Source: Sisyra terminalis (taxonomy: Eukaryota; Arthropoda; Insecta; Neuroptera; Sisyridae). From it: a stretch of 64,000 nucleotides of DNA. The position numbers were made by a program, and so were the translations under genes. The DNA lies in NCBI GenBank assembly GCA_958496175.1, contig OY292276.1, positions 25,686,001 to 25,750,000 on the forward strand, in the 5' to 3' direction. The notes under the pieces were generated by a model. That model searched no databases, had not been told where the DNA came from, and worked only from the letters and a program-made list of their open reading frames with translations. Positions 1 to 12,292 of the stretch are shown here, piece after piece; within the stretch, counting starts at the first letter, position 1; each line of letters begins with the position of its first letter.

Positions 1-270
1 AAACATGAAAACAGTACCTATAAATTGGTAGTGTCTTATTCTACGAAATTGTGATATGGTACCTTACCAAAGTTAACTCCTATTTATTGAGATAAAACGT
101 GAAACAATGGTTTTAAAACCTTTTCTAACTACTTAAGTTTATTTATTTCTAATTACTTTTTGTAAATTAGAGTTCAAGAATACGGATATAGAAAAAACGA
201 ATAACGACAAATTGGATGAACAGAAAGATGTATAAAACGATTGTCACCAACTGAAAGGTGGAGAAAGCAT

Positions 271-418
271 ATTAGTGGCCGAGTGGTCAAGGTGACCGTT
301 TCAATACTGATAGATGCTGGATTCGATTCTTGTTTTGAGCAAATTTTTAATATTTCGTGATTTGCGGCTTTTAAAGACCTTGATAGTAATAAAGTGATGA
401 TTAATAACAAAAAAAAAA
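271..418 (+). repeat. tRNA-derived SINE, copy 1
   Basis: The head carries RNA polymerase III-type promoter boxes: box A TGGCCGAGTGG at 276-286 and a box B variant GGATTCGATTC at 319-329. The body contains GAGCAAATTTT, TAAAGACCTTGATAG and an A-rich tail, and matches the copies at 4850 and 59172. The head resembles a Leu/Ser-type tRNA but is not a working tRNA gene. Confidence 0.7.
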
Positions 419-1642
419 GAATGCAGAAGATAATACTTTTGAATTCAATTAAGAGCAGAAGACAGAAAAGCTAGTGGGGGCATATACTACGAAATAACGA
501 GCTCCTCACGAAAATATCTGAAAAACAAAGCAATTTTTCGGAAGAAATCACAAGGACATCTCAGAACTCCTTTTTACGATTGAGGAATTTAGGGAAATAA
601 ACCTAGTTTTATAAATATAAGAATTTGAATAGACCAGCGATGAAGAGAGGGACATAAGTACTATACAATCTATGGCAGCGTGTTAAGAATTTAGAGAATG
701 ATGGTTTTTTTGAAATATACGAGATTTGATAACTTTAGCACCTATTCTTTTAATCTAATAGTAGATTTTCATTAAAAAAATGAATCATTTCGTGACGTTA
801 GAAAAAAATATATTGTATAGAAGTAGATTAGTTAAAATTTGGCACTTAAAAATTGAATGTTATCAAATTTTAAGTAATTTCCAAATAATTCAAACTCGAA
901 ATTACCCACTCTTTTGAAAAATGTAAAGCAATGCATAGATATAAATATATTTATATAGGTAGGTATGTGCTGTTATAAATAAAAATTTTGTTTTCATATT
1001 ACTACAAAATTTTATTTTCAAAAATGAAGCAACCGAGTATTTATAAACCCAAATAGTTAATGTTAAGGTTTCACCTCGAAGGAACGAAAACCGAGCATTT
1101 CAATGTGTAAACAATATTTATTGTTTGGTAATTTTAAAAGGAAACTGTATCTTTATGACTCCAAAAGTTGTAAATAGCTTCGCAACGATATCTTAGTTAA
1201 ATATTTTCAAGACCCAAAATATCTCAGTTTGTATTTACGATTCAATTCCAGTATTACCACCTATTTAAATACAATCTTTTTATAGATTCAAGAAAATGAA
1301 ACATCTTGTAGTAAGCATGTAGAATTGGATTTTTAAAACGTAATAGAAAATACAAGAATATAAGTTTTATTTTAAAAAATAATTGACTTTTAAATGTTGC
1401 ACGTTTTTTTTGATAAAAAATGTTTGGCCATAGATGACTTTTGATAAGATTTATCATTTCAATGCGAAATTATTGCTTTATTATCAATTTATATAAGTTT
1501 TAAATTTTTGATGAATTTTTCAGTTATAAACAGTGATAAATACCGGTTTAAAGTGAGATAAATAATAGTTTTTTTTAGAAAGTGAATAATTTTTGTAGTA
1601 ATTTTGTTGGGAGGTATTCGCTAGTTAGGGCTTAAAACTTAC
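419..1642. other. Intronic AT-rich DNA, no feature seen
   Basis: This lies downstream of the 1643 exon on the minus strand. It has no exon-like GC island and no recognisable element. The open frame at 1254-1457 looks random. Confidence 0.6.
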
Positions 1643-1941
1643 GACAGGCTATCGTCATCCTTATCATTTTCGCTGTCGCATTCATCGCTTTCGTCGACAA
1701 ATCTGTCGATTTTCTCTGATGAATCGCACTTCTGAAGAGTTTCGGAATTATTTGAGCTTTCGTTGAAAAGCTCCAAGTTGCCAGTGCTGTTGCGCCGCTT
1801 AAGTTCAGTCACTGCGGTCGCTTCGGATAGCATAGTTAAGTCGTCCACACTTCCCGAATTTTTCGGCTTAGTTTCCCCACTTTCTGGCCGCATTGTACTA
1901 TGCATGACCACCACTGGCCGCTGTTCGGCGACTTCTTCCAT
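1643..1941 (-). CDS. First coding exon (probable alternative first exon) of a large minus-strand gene; product unidentified
   Basis: The exon opens with an ATG at 1941 in a good context (AATTATGGAAG on the minus strand). It runs 99 codons plus two bases to a perfect donor, GTAAGT, at 1642-1637, so the stop just inside the intron is not used. The encoded segment is hydrophilic and probably disordered. It has a Lys-Arg-Arg-Asn-Ser stretch near residue 50 that fits a basophilic kinase or 14-3-3 site, a Ser/Asn-rich middle, and a strongly acidic Asp/Glu/Ser C-terminal third. No folded domain, signal peptide or membrane segment is visible. Unlike most of the window the exon is GC-balanced with many CpGs. 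It leaves the frame after codon position 2, as do the exons at 12086 and 54790, so it can splice to the same downstream exon as they do. That is why it is read as an alternative start of the same gene. A separate gene starting here is the alternative. The family is not recognised. Confidence 0.72.
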
Positions 1942-2470
1942 AATTTATCTCAATCACGTCAAGCTCAGCGCTTTCGGTTGTCTCGAACCAATTTTCCCGA
2001 GCTTATTAAATGAAAACAAACAAGTGACACTCTACACATCCGCATAATTAGTTTGACCAGTATTAAAAAAGAACTCGCGACTTTTTCTTTTCGTCTACCG
2101 GACGGACGTCACTATAGCTGGAAAGTCGGCACGAAGGAGGCCACTGCGCCTCGCCAACAGCGCCTTTTATCTACAAGGCAAACTTATTTAAACATTTTAC
2201 ACTGCGACTGATACGTTCAAAAAAATCTATCTTTCAAAATTTACGTTATCGAAACTACTCAAGCGATATCAGTCCCACCAAATACGATAAAACGCGCCCG
2301 CGCCTTACGCAAATATAAATCGCCAAACAGAAAAAATACACTTGCATTTGAAAACACAAATTCGAGCGAAAAGTTTAATTTCCTCGCATGCAAATAAATG
2401 GCATAAGAATAATTCACGTCTGCAAATTTCTCGCCAAAGCAAATGGGCACGAATGGATGACGTCGTCATA
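1942..2470 (-). promoter_or_regulatory. Promoter and 5' UTR region upstream of the 1941 start codon
   Basis: This stretch is clearly richer in GC and CpG than the surrounding introns. On the minus strand a TATA-like ATAAAAGG lies at 2170-2163. About 25-30 bases downstream is GCGCAGTGG, near the arthropod initiator consensus, so transcription could begin around 2135-2140 and give a 5' UTR of about 200 bases. CRE-like TGACGTC cores occur at about 2105-2112 and 2458-2465. Open frames in it (for example 2259-2450) look like chance. The role is inferred from position and motifs only. Confidence 0.4.
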
Positions 2471-3589
2471 ACCGGTCATGTGGCTATTAAATTACATACA
2501 ATATTAAGTTGAACGTTCATTATAAATATTTATATTCTGCAAACATGTTTACCGTCAACGCAACTCAACACGGCTTCTTGTCTCTAGGTTTACTTTGTTC
2601 ATAACAACAATAATGAAACGCCACTTATTATTAAACAATTTAAATTTATTTGTACAACAATTAAAACAACGAACTCAAAACAAATTTAAAAAGAAATGAA
2701 AACTAATAGTATAAAACCAAAAAAAGTGCCACAACAATTCAATCTATTGGCACTATCCATTATGAATCAAAGTTCTGAAACTACTACTAAATAGTACTAT
2801 CCCAAATCAAGCGTCGTTTTCTCGAGTCATCACAATACGACTTTAATGTAAGCCATATACGCAGAAATTTTTAATGAGAAAAACAACTTGTTCAAAAATC
2901 GGTTTAATCAAATCGCTTAATCAGCCGTTTAATAAGTATACGAATATTTTTTTCCAAATAAAAGATATATTTTGGATGCTAATCTCCAAGCAGAAATTCT
3001 AAGAATATGGATGGGAGTATTTAAGAAAATCGAGTTATAAGGGCGGCAATAAACATAACTCCTACTAGTAAACTAGTAGTTTACTCGATTAATTAACTAA
3101 CAAAAACACTTCCACGCACGAACTTATAAAACTATCAAAAGAGGCGCCACTGGGTGAATTTTTCCGATCTCATCTGAAGATTTGGAAAATTACAACTGGC
3201 TAATAAGACGCTACTAGAGTGGAGGCTTGTGGGCATGAATTGTGCGGAAACCAACGCATGAGAAGAAATTTCCAAAACTGGTTACAATATAGTAAATGGA
3301 TGGCACCTGTTTAATAATCTTGTATTGTTTTAATTTTTTAAGATTTACTAGGAACTATTTTATTTTGAATTTTTCTGATAGTTTTTCGGATATTTTGTAG
3401 ATGCCTATAGCCTTGAGCTCTTAATAAGTGAAGTTATTAAAAAAATCGTATATTATTTTATACTTTACTATCCGATACCTGTGATTTCGTCTGCGAGGTG
3501 ATATATTACAATCTGTTTGAATTTCAATTGTTAACAAAAAATTTTTTTCACGGCTTATAGGTGACAAAAATCATTGAAAATATATACTA
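2471..3589. other. AT-rich DNA upstream of the promoter region, nothing recognised
   Basis: It consists of simple A/T runs and a short palindrome-like ACTAGTAAACTAGTAGTTTA near 3064. There is no coding signal. Confidence 0.5.
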
Positions 3590-3775
3590 ATTTGAGAACT
3601 CTAAAATTATTAAAAAAACATACTTTATTAAAATATATCTTACCAAAACAAATATATAATTGTTATTACTAAGACCTTAAAAAAATTTAAAGTAATAACA
3701 AAGCGTTTAGCAAATTAATTATTCATCAGAAGAGTAAAAATAAGCGTAGTAATAATAATAATATAGTACACTATT
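3590..3775. repeat. Dispersed repeat, copy A
   Basis: This segment shares TTATTACTAAGAC, TTTAGCAAATTAATT and AGAGTA..AATAAG in the same order with 20690-20832. A TAATAATAATAAT microsatellite ends it. It may be the tail of an unidentified element. The overlapping minus-strand open frame at 3719-3952 has no recognisable domain. Confidence 0.45.
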
Positions 3776-4849
3776 TTTCTTTGGGAAGAGTATGACTTTT
3801 CCCAATGCAGCTCTGCTTCCGGTTTTACTCCAGCGCTTGTTAATGTAAATGGTAACAGCAAAACTAATTTGGATTAAAAACTGAAGTATTTTGAATTGAA
3901 ATAGTAGGTCAGTAGAGATTATTGGAATTTGAGGTATGATAACACGTTCCATTTTTCATGCACTTAAATAGTTAAAAGAGTGATACTAAGTATATTCTAC
4001 CCCAATTATGTAGTCCGAAGTCTCGTTCTATTACTTAGTTCAGGTGCCTCTTCTAAGTTTAAGAATAACTGGTACATTTAGTGTCAATTGGATTTTAAAG
4101 CAACTTCGTCTGAATGACGTATGTATATGTTAGTAATTTTCTTATTAGTTTCCGTCTATTGAGATATATGAGAATTTTTGTATTCTATTTAATAATATCT
4201 AAAAAAACATGGTTTTAACGCTTTTAAAAAAGCACCTCTAATAAACCGATGCTTTAAATATAAGTCGCTGTCAAAGTAAGATTATTTTTTAAAATATCTG
4301 ATAACATTGTGGAACTAAGAAATGCTCATTTCAATTGCCCAAACGTCAATCATTTTTTTTTGTCTTTCGGAATCAATATTGCTTTTTTTATTAGTAAAAA
4401 GTATCCTATGTTCTTTTCTGTACTCCTGACAGTGTGTGTACAAAAGTTCATGATGATCGATTGAGTAATTTAAGAGTGAAAGCATAACAAACAAACTTAC
4501 TCGTACATACGCATTTACAATATTATTAGGATTACATATACATTACAACCATGTCAGAAAAACAATCAAGCATTTTTATTTTTTATTTAAATATGCTTAC
4601 AATCTTGCGCATCTCTAAGTATAAGTTTTGTTACTCCCAAAAGTTAATTTCACGTGCTTGTTTGCGATCTTAACACATTTGATTCGGTTTGATTTGGAAA
4701 TTACAATTTAATTCTTTTTTCTTAAAAACGATAGCATTGAGTCAATGATTCTGTGTTTGGTTTCTACTGGGCTCTTACATGTAACGAATGAACCCAATAC
4801 AAGCAAAACCAAATGAAATCGAATTAGTATGAAATAATCTTATCGAAGG

Positions 4850-5017
4850 CCTACTGGTGGCCGAGTAGTCTAGGGGTCCGCTTCAAAACTAGTAGGTGTT
4901 GGGTTCGATTCTCGTCTCGAGCAAATTTCAATATTTCTCGATTTTGGATTTTTATTAACGAGTCGCTAAAGACCTTATTAGTTATAAAGAGACGGTAAAT
5001 AACAAATATAAAAAAAT
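4850..5017 (+). repeat. tRNA-derived SINE, copy 2
   Basis: The copy starts CCTACTGGTGGCCGAGTAG (box A at 4858-4868) and carries a consensus box B, GGTTCGATTCT, at 4912-4922. The shared body follows, including TCGCTAAAGACCTTATTAG and GGTAAATAACAAA, then an A-rich tail. It is one of the best-preserved copies in the window. Confidence 0.75.
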
Positions 5018-6687
5018 CAATCCAAGAAAGTTATGATCCTCATTTATTTTTTATTAAAAATAGAATTTTATAAATAAAGTAATGATAATAAAGTAATGAC
5101 TTAAATTTAGTTTGATATTCAAACATGCAACTATGTAACTTCTAAGTAACTTAAGTATATAATACCTTACTCCAAGGAATAAGTTTAATTTCTGGTTACT
5201 AATCTCGAGGACGAAACACGATGTATCATACCCTACTGCAAGGAATAAGTTCAAATCTCTGTAAATGTTTTCATAATGTACTTACAACATATGTTAGAGT
5301 TCCCAAACTTCTATTCTGAAATATGTAAACTTTAATCTTTTGGATCGTTTCAACATTCCCCGAATTTTGTTTCCATTTAATCATTTAGGTTCTTTTAGCT
5401 ACGATATAAAGCAAATGTTTTAGTTTAACTGAGATATAGACGACTCACATTGTAGCCGAAAATAGAGTTGTTTAATTTCTTAAAATCTATTTTTAATAGA
5501 CCGATTGCATGTCAACCGATTATTATTGCAGAGTGATGTGTAGAGATTGTATGAAGAGGCTGCATCCTACTATTAACTGCATTGGTATAGAATATAGATA
5601 TTATAGTGTGATAAAGACCTCATAGACTCGTAACGGTTAATATTTTCTCGAAATATATGGTTTGAGATTTTATTGGCTTACAAAATTTGCAATCTTTATA
5701 GTATTATTTCTTTGTTACCCTATGTTGTTTTATACCATTGTTAGTCTCTACATTGAATTTGATTGTTTATTCGTTTTTTCAATTCGGTTATTAAATTTAC
5801 AATCGTTACGTTGTTAATAAATTAATATAGTTTGCAGTAAATGTTTACCATTCAATCGATAATAGTTGTTCGGCGATAATGGATTCGCTGCAAATTTATT
5901 CGTTTTACTGTATCTTTCCAATTAAACCCTTCTTTGGAGCTTTTGGCAAAGAACCAAATTTCCACTATAAAAATTTTTTCTTCGCAATGAAACAATTATT
6001 TTTAATCATACTACAAGATACATCACAAAATAGGTACACTAAAATGACCTTTCTTGAGAGTAGCAATCGAAATCAGCAGTACAAATCGAAATTCATCACA
6101 AACATTCTTAATGATATAGCATAATATCAAATTTCACCAACTAGACAGATCAGGGGATAAATCTTACCGAAAATTGTCTTTGATTCATTCTTTAATACAT
6201 GTGTTCATAATACCATTTTTTTTTTCTCAAAATTACCAATCATGCGGTGTTTTAGTAGCATTATTATCACAATATGAAATTCTAAAGCAACTTGAAACAC
6301 ATTAGTGGTATAAATATTAATCATCTTAGCAGCATAAAGTTGGCACGTTTTCGGTAATCTGCAAATGAATCTGCTAAATCTTAAACATTTCTGTACGATT
6401 TATTCTGTACTACTTATTTTGTTATCTTCAAAGGGCAAACTTGTTAATGTTCAAATTCAACTAATGTATGTAGCCTGTGATAATTCCTTTTCCTCAAACC
6501 ATTTGGAAATTAATCTATTTTATTTTAGTTATATCAATTTGTCTCCATATTAATCTTATATTATATTCTATATCTGCTTATATTAAGACTACTAATTCTT
6601 TAAAATAATGATTCTTAAATTACAGTAAATAGGTATGCTACTTAGTAGTACAAAATTATTTGTGATAACTTCCATAAACTAGTAAAG
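5018..6687. other. AT-rich intron or spacer
   Basis: Two near-identical phrases (ACTCCAAGGAATAAGTTTAA at about 5169 and ACTGCAAGGAATAAGTTCAA at about 5234) form a small direct repeat. Open frames here (5054-5254, 5879-6124, 6365-6553) lack domain or splice support. Confidence 0.5.
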
Positions 6688-7100
6688 CAGGGGTGTCAAA
6701 GTCTCAGCCCCCGGGTCGCATGCAGCCCAAAATGAACATTTTTACGGCCCAGTCAATATTCCGACGCAAAGTAAATCGAAACCAGCATATAAAATTATAA
6801 CATACTTTATTTATAAACTATATGAATCATTTAAAATTGTACGGGCGAAAATATAAAATGCATTTTCTCTGAAAATAGTCTCGGCCAATAAAATTTCTTC
6901 CGAAATTAGAAAGATAGTAGCAGAGAAGAGGTTTCAAGTATCAGGACGTAAACACTAATTTAACTTTATATCATGTTTATTACAATATACCATTCAAAAT
7001 AAAAATATTTGTTTCTATGAAAATTGACTTTTTTTGCGGCCCATCTAAAGTAAAGCATTGTTTATTGCGCCAAAGTTAGCTTTTGAGTTTGATACCCCTG
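6688..7100. mobile_element. hAT-type MITE with intact termini and perfect target duplication
   Basis: The ends are inverted repeats: CAGGGGTGTCAAAGTC at 6688 and, reversed, CAGGGGTATCAAACTC ending at 7100. Eight bases (TAGTAAAG) are repeated exactly at 6680-6687 and 7101-7108, the target-site length of hAT transposases. GCGGCCC-type motifs occur inside each end. The 413-bp body has no transposase, so it would have been moved by an element elsewhere. An intact target duplication implies a fairly recent insertion. Confidence 0.85.
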
Positions 7101-7189
7101 TAGTAAAGTATTAGGCCGATTAAGTTTAAAAAGTAAGTAATAAGGCACTAATAGACCATGTCGCGCGATTTGTCGTCTAGAGTCCAGTC

Positions 7190-7436
7190 CATTGATAGTC
7201 CATTGATAAAGTCCATTGATATGTATACTTGAATAGACCATGCATAAGGCGTGAAATAGAAATAATAAAAACCCTTTGTAGCGTACGAAGGCGTCTATGT
7301 AGACACAGTTTTCATAGTAACTAAAAACAATAGCTGGCGATTGAGTACCGATGAGCGCTAACCTACACAAATAAGCGCTTCCATTTTACTTGCTTCGATT
7401 GCTTCAGTTGTCTATAACAGAGGAGAGAGACTTCTA
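7190..7436 (-). mobile_element. MITE of the AGAGAAGAGAGACT-terminus family (partial, inverted)
   Basis: Reversed, this segment matches 17405-17640 over most of its length. Shared blocks include CAATCGAAGCAAGTAAAATG, AGCGCTTATTTGTGT and TATGCATGGTCTAT. It ends at 7436 in a copy of the family terminus (AGGAGAGAGACTTCTA). The open frame at 7062-7370 falls in it and is not thought to be a gene. Confidence 0.6.
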
Positions 7437-10400
7437 TTTAAAATAACCACGCAGCTTTTCTTCTGCTGCGTTCATAATCACGATTACGGCATTTTGTGGC
7501 AGAACCTTTAATACTATGTGGATTTTTCATATTCGTTCTGAAAAACTAAAAACCTTTAAGTCTTTGATATAAGAAGTACTACCTCGTCGTCATAACTAGA
7601 GACACATGTTTTAAAAGTTCACCGATTAAATATCTGTTCCCTCTGCAATCAGAAAAAGATCTCAGTGTGTAGAGATCTCCAATTTTCAATAATTAAAGAA
7701 CAAGTAAATCTTTGTTTTAGAAATCTAGAGAACAGAATAGACAACTATTCCAATGCTACTACTTCAATAATTCTCTAAAATAATAAGCTTTTCTTCCTGA
7801 ATAGGTTCAAATTAAGAAAGAGATATAAATTTCGAATTAGATCTCCATTAAAAAAAATAATAATTAAGAAGTATATAAAAATAACTAATTATATGAAATT
7901 TTCCAATGAATGATTTCTAACAGCGTACTTTAATTATTAGCATCCTAATAATTATTACGTTGTAACAATTTCAAACAAATTATAAAGTACCTAGTACCGT
8001 TTTAAAAAATCAAGAAAATAAAATAAATACTTTGAAGTAAAAAGTTTCTACTATATTTAACAGTTTTACGATAATGGCTTTTTAAAATGATCCACTTTAT
8101 TGTTATCATTATTAATAAAAATGTCTATTCAATCTTTAAGATATTGAAAACAATGCATAATACTTACGATTATGAATTTGGGGTGATTAATTGTTAATAT
8201 AATTTGAGATGATATTTTCAAAACATACAAAAAGGTTGTTTTAATAATTCAATCGTAAAACTTTTTATTTATTTGAGTCATTGACGCAAATTATGAAAAT
8301 GGCTGATAAGAATGATTAGAAAGAAGTTAATGTATTATGGGATTTAGTTTTTATCAATTTTGATTTAGTTATGTAAGGGTACCGTTTTTTTTATTTTAAA
8401 AAAAATGCAAATATTGTATTTATAATAATATTATTTATGCATTTCATGTATTTTTTTAATTTAATATTTTAATTACAAAGTCACTGCCAAGGTAAATTTG
8501 CTTCCAACTCATTATATTTGAACAGTAATGCATGTATAATGTAACATACTTGTATATTCGAAGGTTTGATTAATGCGATAAGTTATTGAAGCGTTTAAAT
8601 GTTGTACTAAAGAATTTATTAGCAAAAAAAAAATTTTTAAAGGCAGATTCCAAAGATGTTTTTTTCGTTTTAAAATGCCAATATATCATAGTCGTTATTT
8701 TCAATTATTGATAATACTTTGTGTAATAAAGTTAATTATGATAAAATTTTTTTGGTAAAATATGATAAACTTTGAAACAAGTATTTTAACAAACTTCAAA
8801 TAAATTATTTAATTAGTAAAAAGAGAAAATTGCCAAAAGCGCAATTCTGTCTAGATGGAATTCTAATGTTTTAAAATACAAATTAAAAAAAATCATTTAC
8901 TATTCAAAATAGTACTTTCTTTCGAATACTGCTTCAAAATTTTGAAAAATGTCACGCTAAGAATCATAATTATCAAATCATTAATTTATGACGTTTTAAA
9001 ATAGTAAGCCGTTTAGATTTCGAAAGTGTGTTAAATCGACTTTTAAGATTTAGGTCAGTAATCTTTTAAAAAATTAAGGTTTCACAAATTTTATCCTTGA
9101 AGCCTCATCAAGTACTTACAAGAAAATAGTACAGCCGCTTTTCCAATTAGGAAAAATTATATCGTTAGTAAATGTATTATAAATTATTATTTCTTGGTAG
9201 GTGACGACATCTAGTTGCGACATGCGATAGTTTAATGTGGTTTAATGTAAACAAATAGAAATTTTCCGTTTACTAAATTGAATGGCACTTTTCTTTTATT
9301 AATTTGTTTCTTTCCGGCTTACTGTGAAATCTAATACCTTCATATTATTAATATTTGGTGAAAATAAAACAAACAAAAATCTAAAGAGGTAACTATTTAT
9401 TATCTTTTAGCAACCAAAAATTGATTCTGAACACTCGCATTGTTTCTTTTATTGAGTCTTTTATAAATTTAGAAAAATCATTAAATTTAGATTTTGACAT
9501 TAAACCTGAAATAAAAATATTTTTTTTGTTACAGTTTCCAAAATCAATTTATCTATTAAAATGTACGGTTGTTATGGTACCTAATGTTATTGAATGTTAG
9601 GGTAAGATTTTACAAAAATCTCAATATCTTACAAGTAACTTTTGGATTCATTTATATTGTAATTGAGGAAAAAAACGCTTGAAATTTTTGAATTTTTTCA
9701 AAAAAAATTACTGAGTCGTCATTTTTCCAATAATTTGGAATATGCTTAAAAACTTTCAACAGTTTTCCAAGTTGGCTGATTGTTTGATCAGGACATATTT
9801 GGCTGATATACTAATTTGGTAAACTACAAATACAACTGTAACTTTCAATTGGAAAAGCAAAATAAGGAATTAGGACGGAAAGCATTGGACTTTACATAAT
9901 ACTTATCGAAAAAAGCACTTTTTAAATTATGGAAATAAATGTGTGTTTTCTTTGTCGCATCATTTACATAAATAATATATTTTGAGATATTTAAATCCAG
10001 AAAAAAAAAACTTTAAACAAACAGCAGTGTAGCGAACCAAATAGAAACGGATTCTAATTTTGTCCTCGTCCTTCCAAAAGGTTATATACATTCAAAGTTT
10101 TGTTTGTTTTCAAAATTATGTAGTACACGTTGGTATTCCTCTTAATTTAATGGATCGATATCTAATGCAGTGACATATCAGTGTCTCTCTACTTTGCGTA
10201 TCTATTTAAGAGATGCAATTGTTTTCATAGGTAAAAATATTTAAGTAAAATTAGTTTAAAAACTGATATTTATAAAGCATTGCAAAATATTCGAAAAAGA
10301 TAGCGTTCGGTGTTAATTTTACTTTTCAGTTACAATTTGAAATTGAATTGCAGTTTCAAAATTGTATTTGGAAGCTTTAGAGATAATTATATTTTTTGTT

Positions 10401-10689
10401 CAATATATGAGCCGTTTTATTTTAAAAGTAGCCTAGTTCCATTTCAAAGGCAGTTACGACAACGTTTGATTTGCTGATAAATCAGGTTATCCTGATATTT
10501 GTATTATTAATTTTTTTAAAATATTGATATGATATTCGCTTTTAATACTATAGTAATAGTTTCTTTGATTGTGAAATTTACTTATTCATCAATAAAAATA
10601 ATAGCAGGTATACGAACTATTCTTGAAATGGGTTTAGATCACTTTTAAAATAAACGGCTCTTATACTGAGTACAACTAGAAAACGTGGT
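7437..10689. other. AT-rich intron or spacer, nothing recognised
   Basis: There are long A/T tracts, no GC island, and no element ends identified. Confidence 0.5.
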
Positions 10690-11180
10690 CCAATTTAAAT
10701 ACTTATGAAGTATCATTACCAAAGAAATCAAAGAACCTCTTGCTATGGCGAAAAAAGTGTACAACGGCAAGAAAAATCTATTGACTAGAAATTTGGAACT
10801 TGAATTCCGGTATTAGTTGCTAAAATACTATGCGAGGAGTGTAAAATTATAACGTTCAAAATCCTAAACCACCTTAAAAACAAGAAAGGAAGTATCTCAA
10901 TATCTTAAGAGGTTTGGAATGTAGTTCTGGAATGGAGACCGTAAAATGGACAAATCGAAAGTAGAAACTTTTGGAACTATCAGTGATATGGTGACAAGAA
11001 GAAAAACAACCTAGTCACATTATACGAGGAAAAGAATTCACATTAGAGGTTGTAGAAGGGAAACTGGAAAGCTCCAAGAAATAAGGAAAACGACGAATTG
11101 AAATTCTCAATTCATTAAAAAGTGAAATAAGGGATATCCTGATTTAAAGAGTCGAACTTCACCAAGTGGGCATAGATGAC
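10690..11180 (+). pseudogene. Non-LTR retrotransposon, reverse transcriptase C-terminal remnant
   Basis: Stop-riddled frames read like the region after the RT thumb in LINE polyproteins. A Met-Ala-Lys-Lys motif is followed by Asn-Gly-Lys-Lys-Asn-Leu-Leu-Thr and Leu-Glu-Leu-Glu-Phe-Arg. Next comes a degraded counterpart of the 'LEAFEMW..RRM' block (Lys-Arg-Phe-Gly-Met near 10905), and then Val-Val-Glu-Gly-Lys-Leu-Glu near 11050. Several frameshifts and stops make it non-functional. It may be the same LINE type as 23336-24490. Confidence 0.5.
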
Positions 11181-12085
11181 TAAATCTACCGTTAGGGAAA
11201 AAACAGAAAAATAAATTGAATTGTTAAAATTTAATAGATGTTTGAAAATCGCCGATGACAAGAAATAAATCTGATATTCATTAGGAAACATAATTAATGG
11301 TTCCCTTATGCTTTTTTTATTTTTTATATATGATTTATCACTGTACTCCCATTACTTAATTTGAAATTTAAGGCGTAGAATCAAAAATACCGCTGTAACA
11401 CAGCCAAAAATTATGCGAGACACCTACAAAGAACAATTTTATTAATTGTCTTTCGGTTCCAAATTTTAAAACCTTGAACTGGCCGAATCTCATATCTTAG
11501 AAAGTTAACTCACCGATAAATGAAAGTAAAACGCATTTCTAAGCCAGCATTTCTTAATCCAAAACTTTAGACCTCAGCATTCCACCTTTCCCAACAGATG
11601 TCAGTTTGTAACCCAATTTTCACTGTGTTATCGAATTAAAACATAGCTCTCAATGAAAGTATTAAGTAAAAGAAAAATGTTTCATAACATTTATGAAATT
11701 ATCGTTTAAGCGGAAAATCTTCAATTCTAATCACTCTCCGTTTGGATTCATCTTACTTTCAAAACTTTCCGCTTGAAATTGCATAGAAATGAGGTGCTTC
11801 ACATTGATATATATTCGTGGCAGACGTTCTATAAATAAATCATTTTTAGCGATTTATAACGCAAACCAACCTCAAAAACTGATTTATGTCGAAAGCGCGG
11901 TTTCAAAGCAACAACAAATTGGCTTGTGTGAGAGATTTTACAACACTAAAGAAGAACATCAAACGAAAAAATAATCTCGAGAACTCCTCGAAAAATCTAC
12001 ATTGGAAAATTGTGTTTCATTGGATTTTCTCGGCATTGCACAATGAGGAGGGGGGCCGGAGAAAATTTGGTGGATTTTTACTTAC
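11181..12085. other. Intron downstream of the 12086 exon
   Basis: No other exon was found. The open frames at 11789-11974 and 11886-12089 have no family similarity. Confidence 0.5.
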
Positions 12086-12292
12086 TTAATGTCCTGCTTG
12101 ATGAAAAGATGGTGGCTGGGACTTTTGGTGAGTGTTCCGGGCGACGTGGGAGGGTTGTGGCTGCCCGCCGTCGAAGAAGACCCTGCGCCAGCCCCACACT
12201 CCAGCACCCCCAAGGGGGTGGCTGGTGCTGACTTTGCACTGCCTGAACCGCTATTTCCACATCCCGCGCTCCCTCCAAACGTACCAGTCGAT
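12086..12292 (-). CDS. Internal coding exon of the large minus-strand gene (Gly/Ser/Ala/Pro-rich linker)
   Basis: The minus strand shows a T-rich acceptor ending TTTTATAG at 12293, then 207 bases of open frame, then a perfect GTAAGT donor at 12085-12080. The exon starts with one base of a split codon and ends with two, exactly compatible with the exon at 54790-54903 upstream. The 68 full codons are rich in Gly, Ser, Ala, Pro and Thr. They include a Gly/Ser/Asn run, Ser-Ala-Pro-Ala-Thr-Pro, Ser-Pro-Gly-Thr-Leu and Lys-Ser-Pro-Ser-His-His, and end in a basic/hydrophobic Leu-Phe-Ile-Lys-Gln-Asp-Ile. This is typical of a disordered regulatory region with proline-directed phosphorylation sites, not a catalytic domain. 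The local GC content is near 60 percent, in sharp contrast to the roughly 30 percent of the flanks. Overlapping frames on both strands are shadows. The gene family is not recognised. Confidence 0.72.

Noticed and set aside
276..329. A functional tRNA gene (also at 4858 and 59175)
   Set aside because: Boxes A and B are present, but no cloverleaf can be drawn and the same head recurs with a shared non-tRNA body, so these are SINE heads.
1763..2047. Plus-strand open frame of 94 codons
   Set aside because: It is antisense to the 1643-1941 exon and explained by that exon's composition.
2259..2450. Minus-strand open frame of 63 codons
   Set aside because: It lies in the promoter/5' region, has no domain and no splice support, and is short enough to be chance.
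5879..6124. Plus-strand open frame of 81 codons
   Set aside because: No recognisable family, AT-driven residue composition, and no upstream or downstream gene context.
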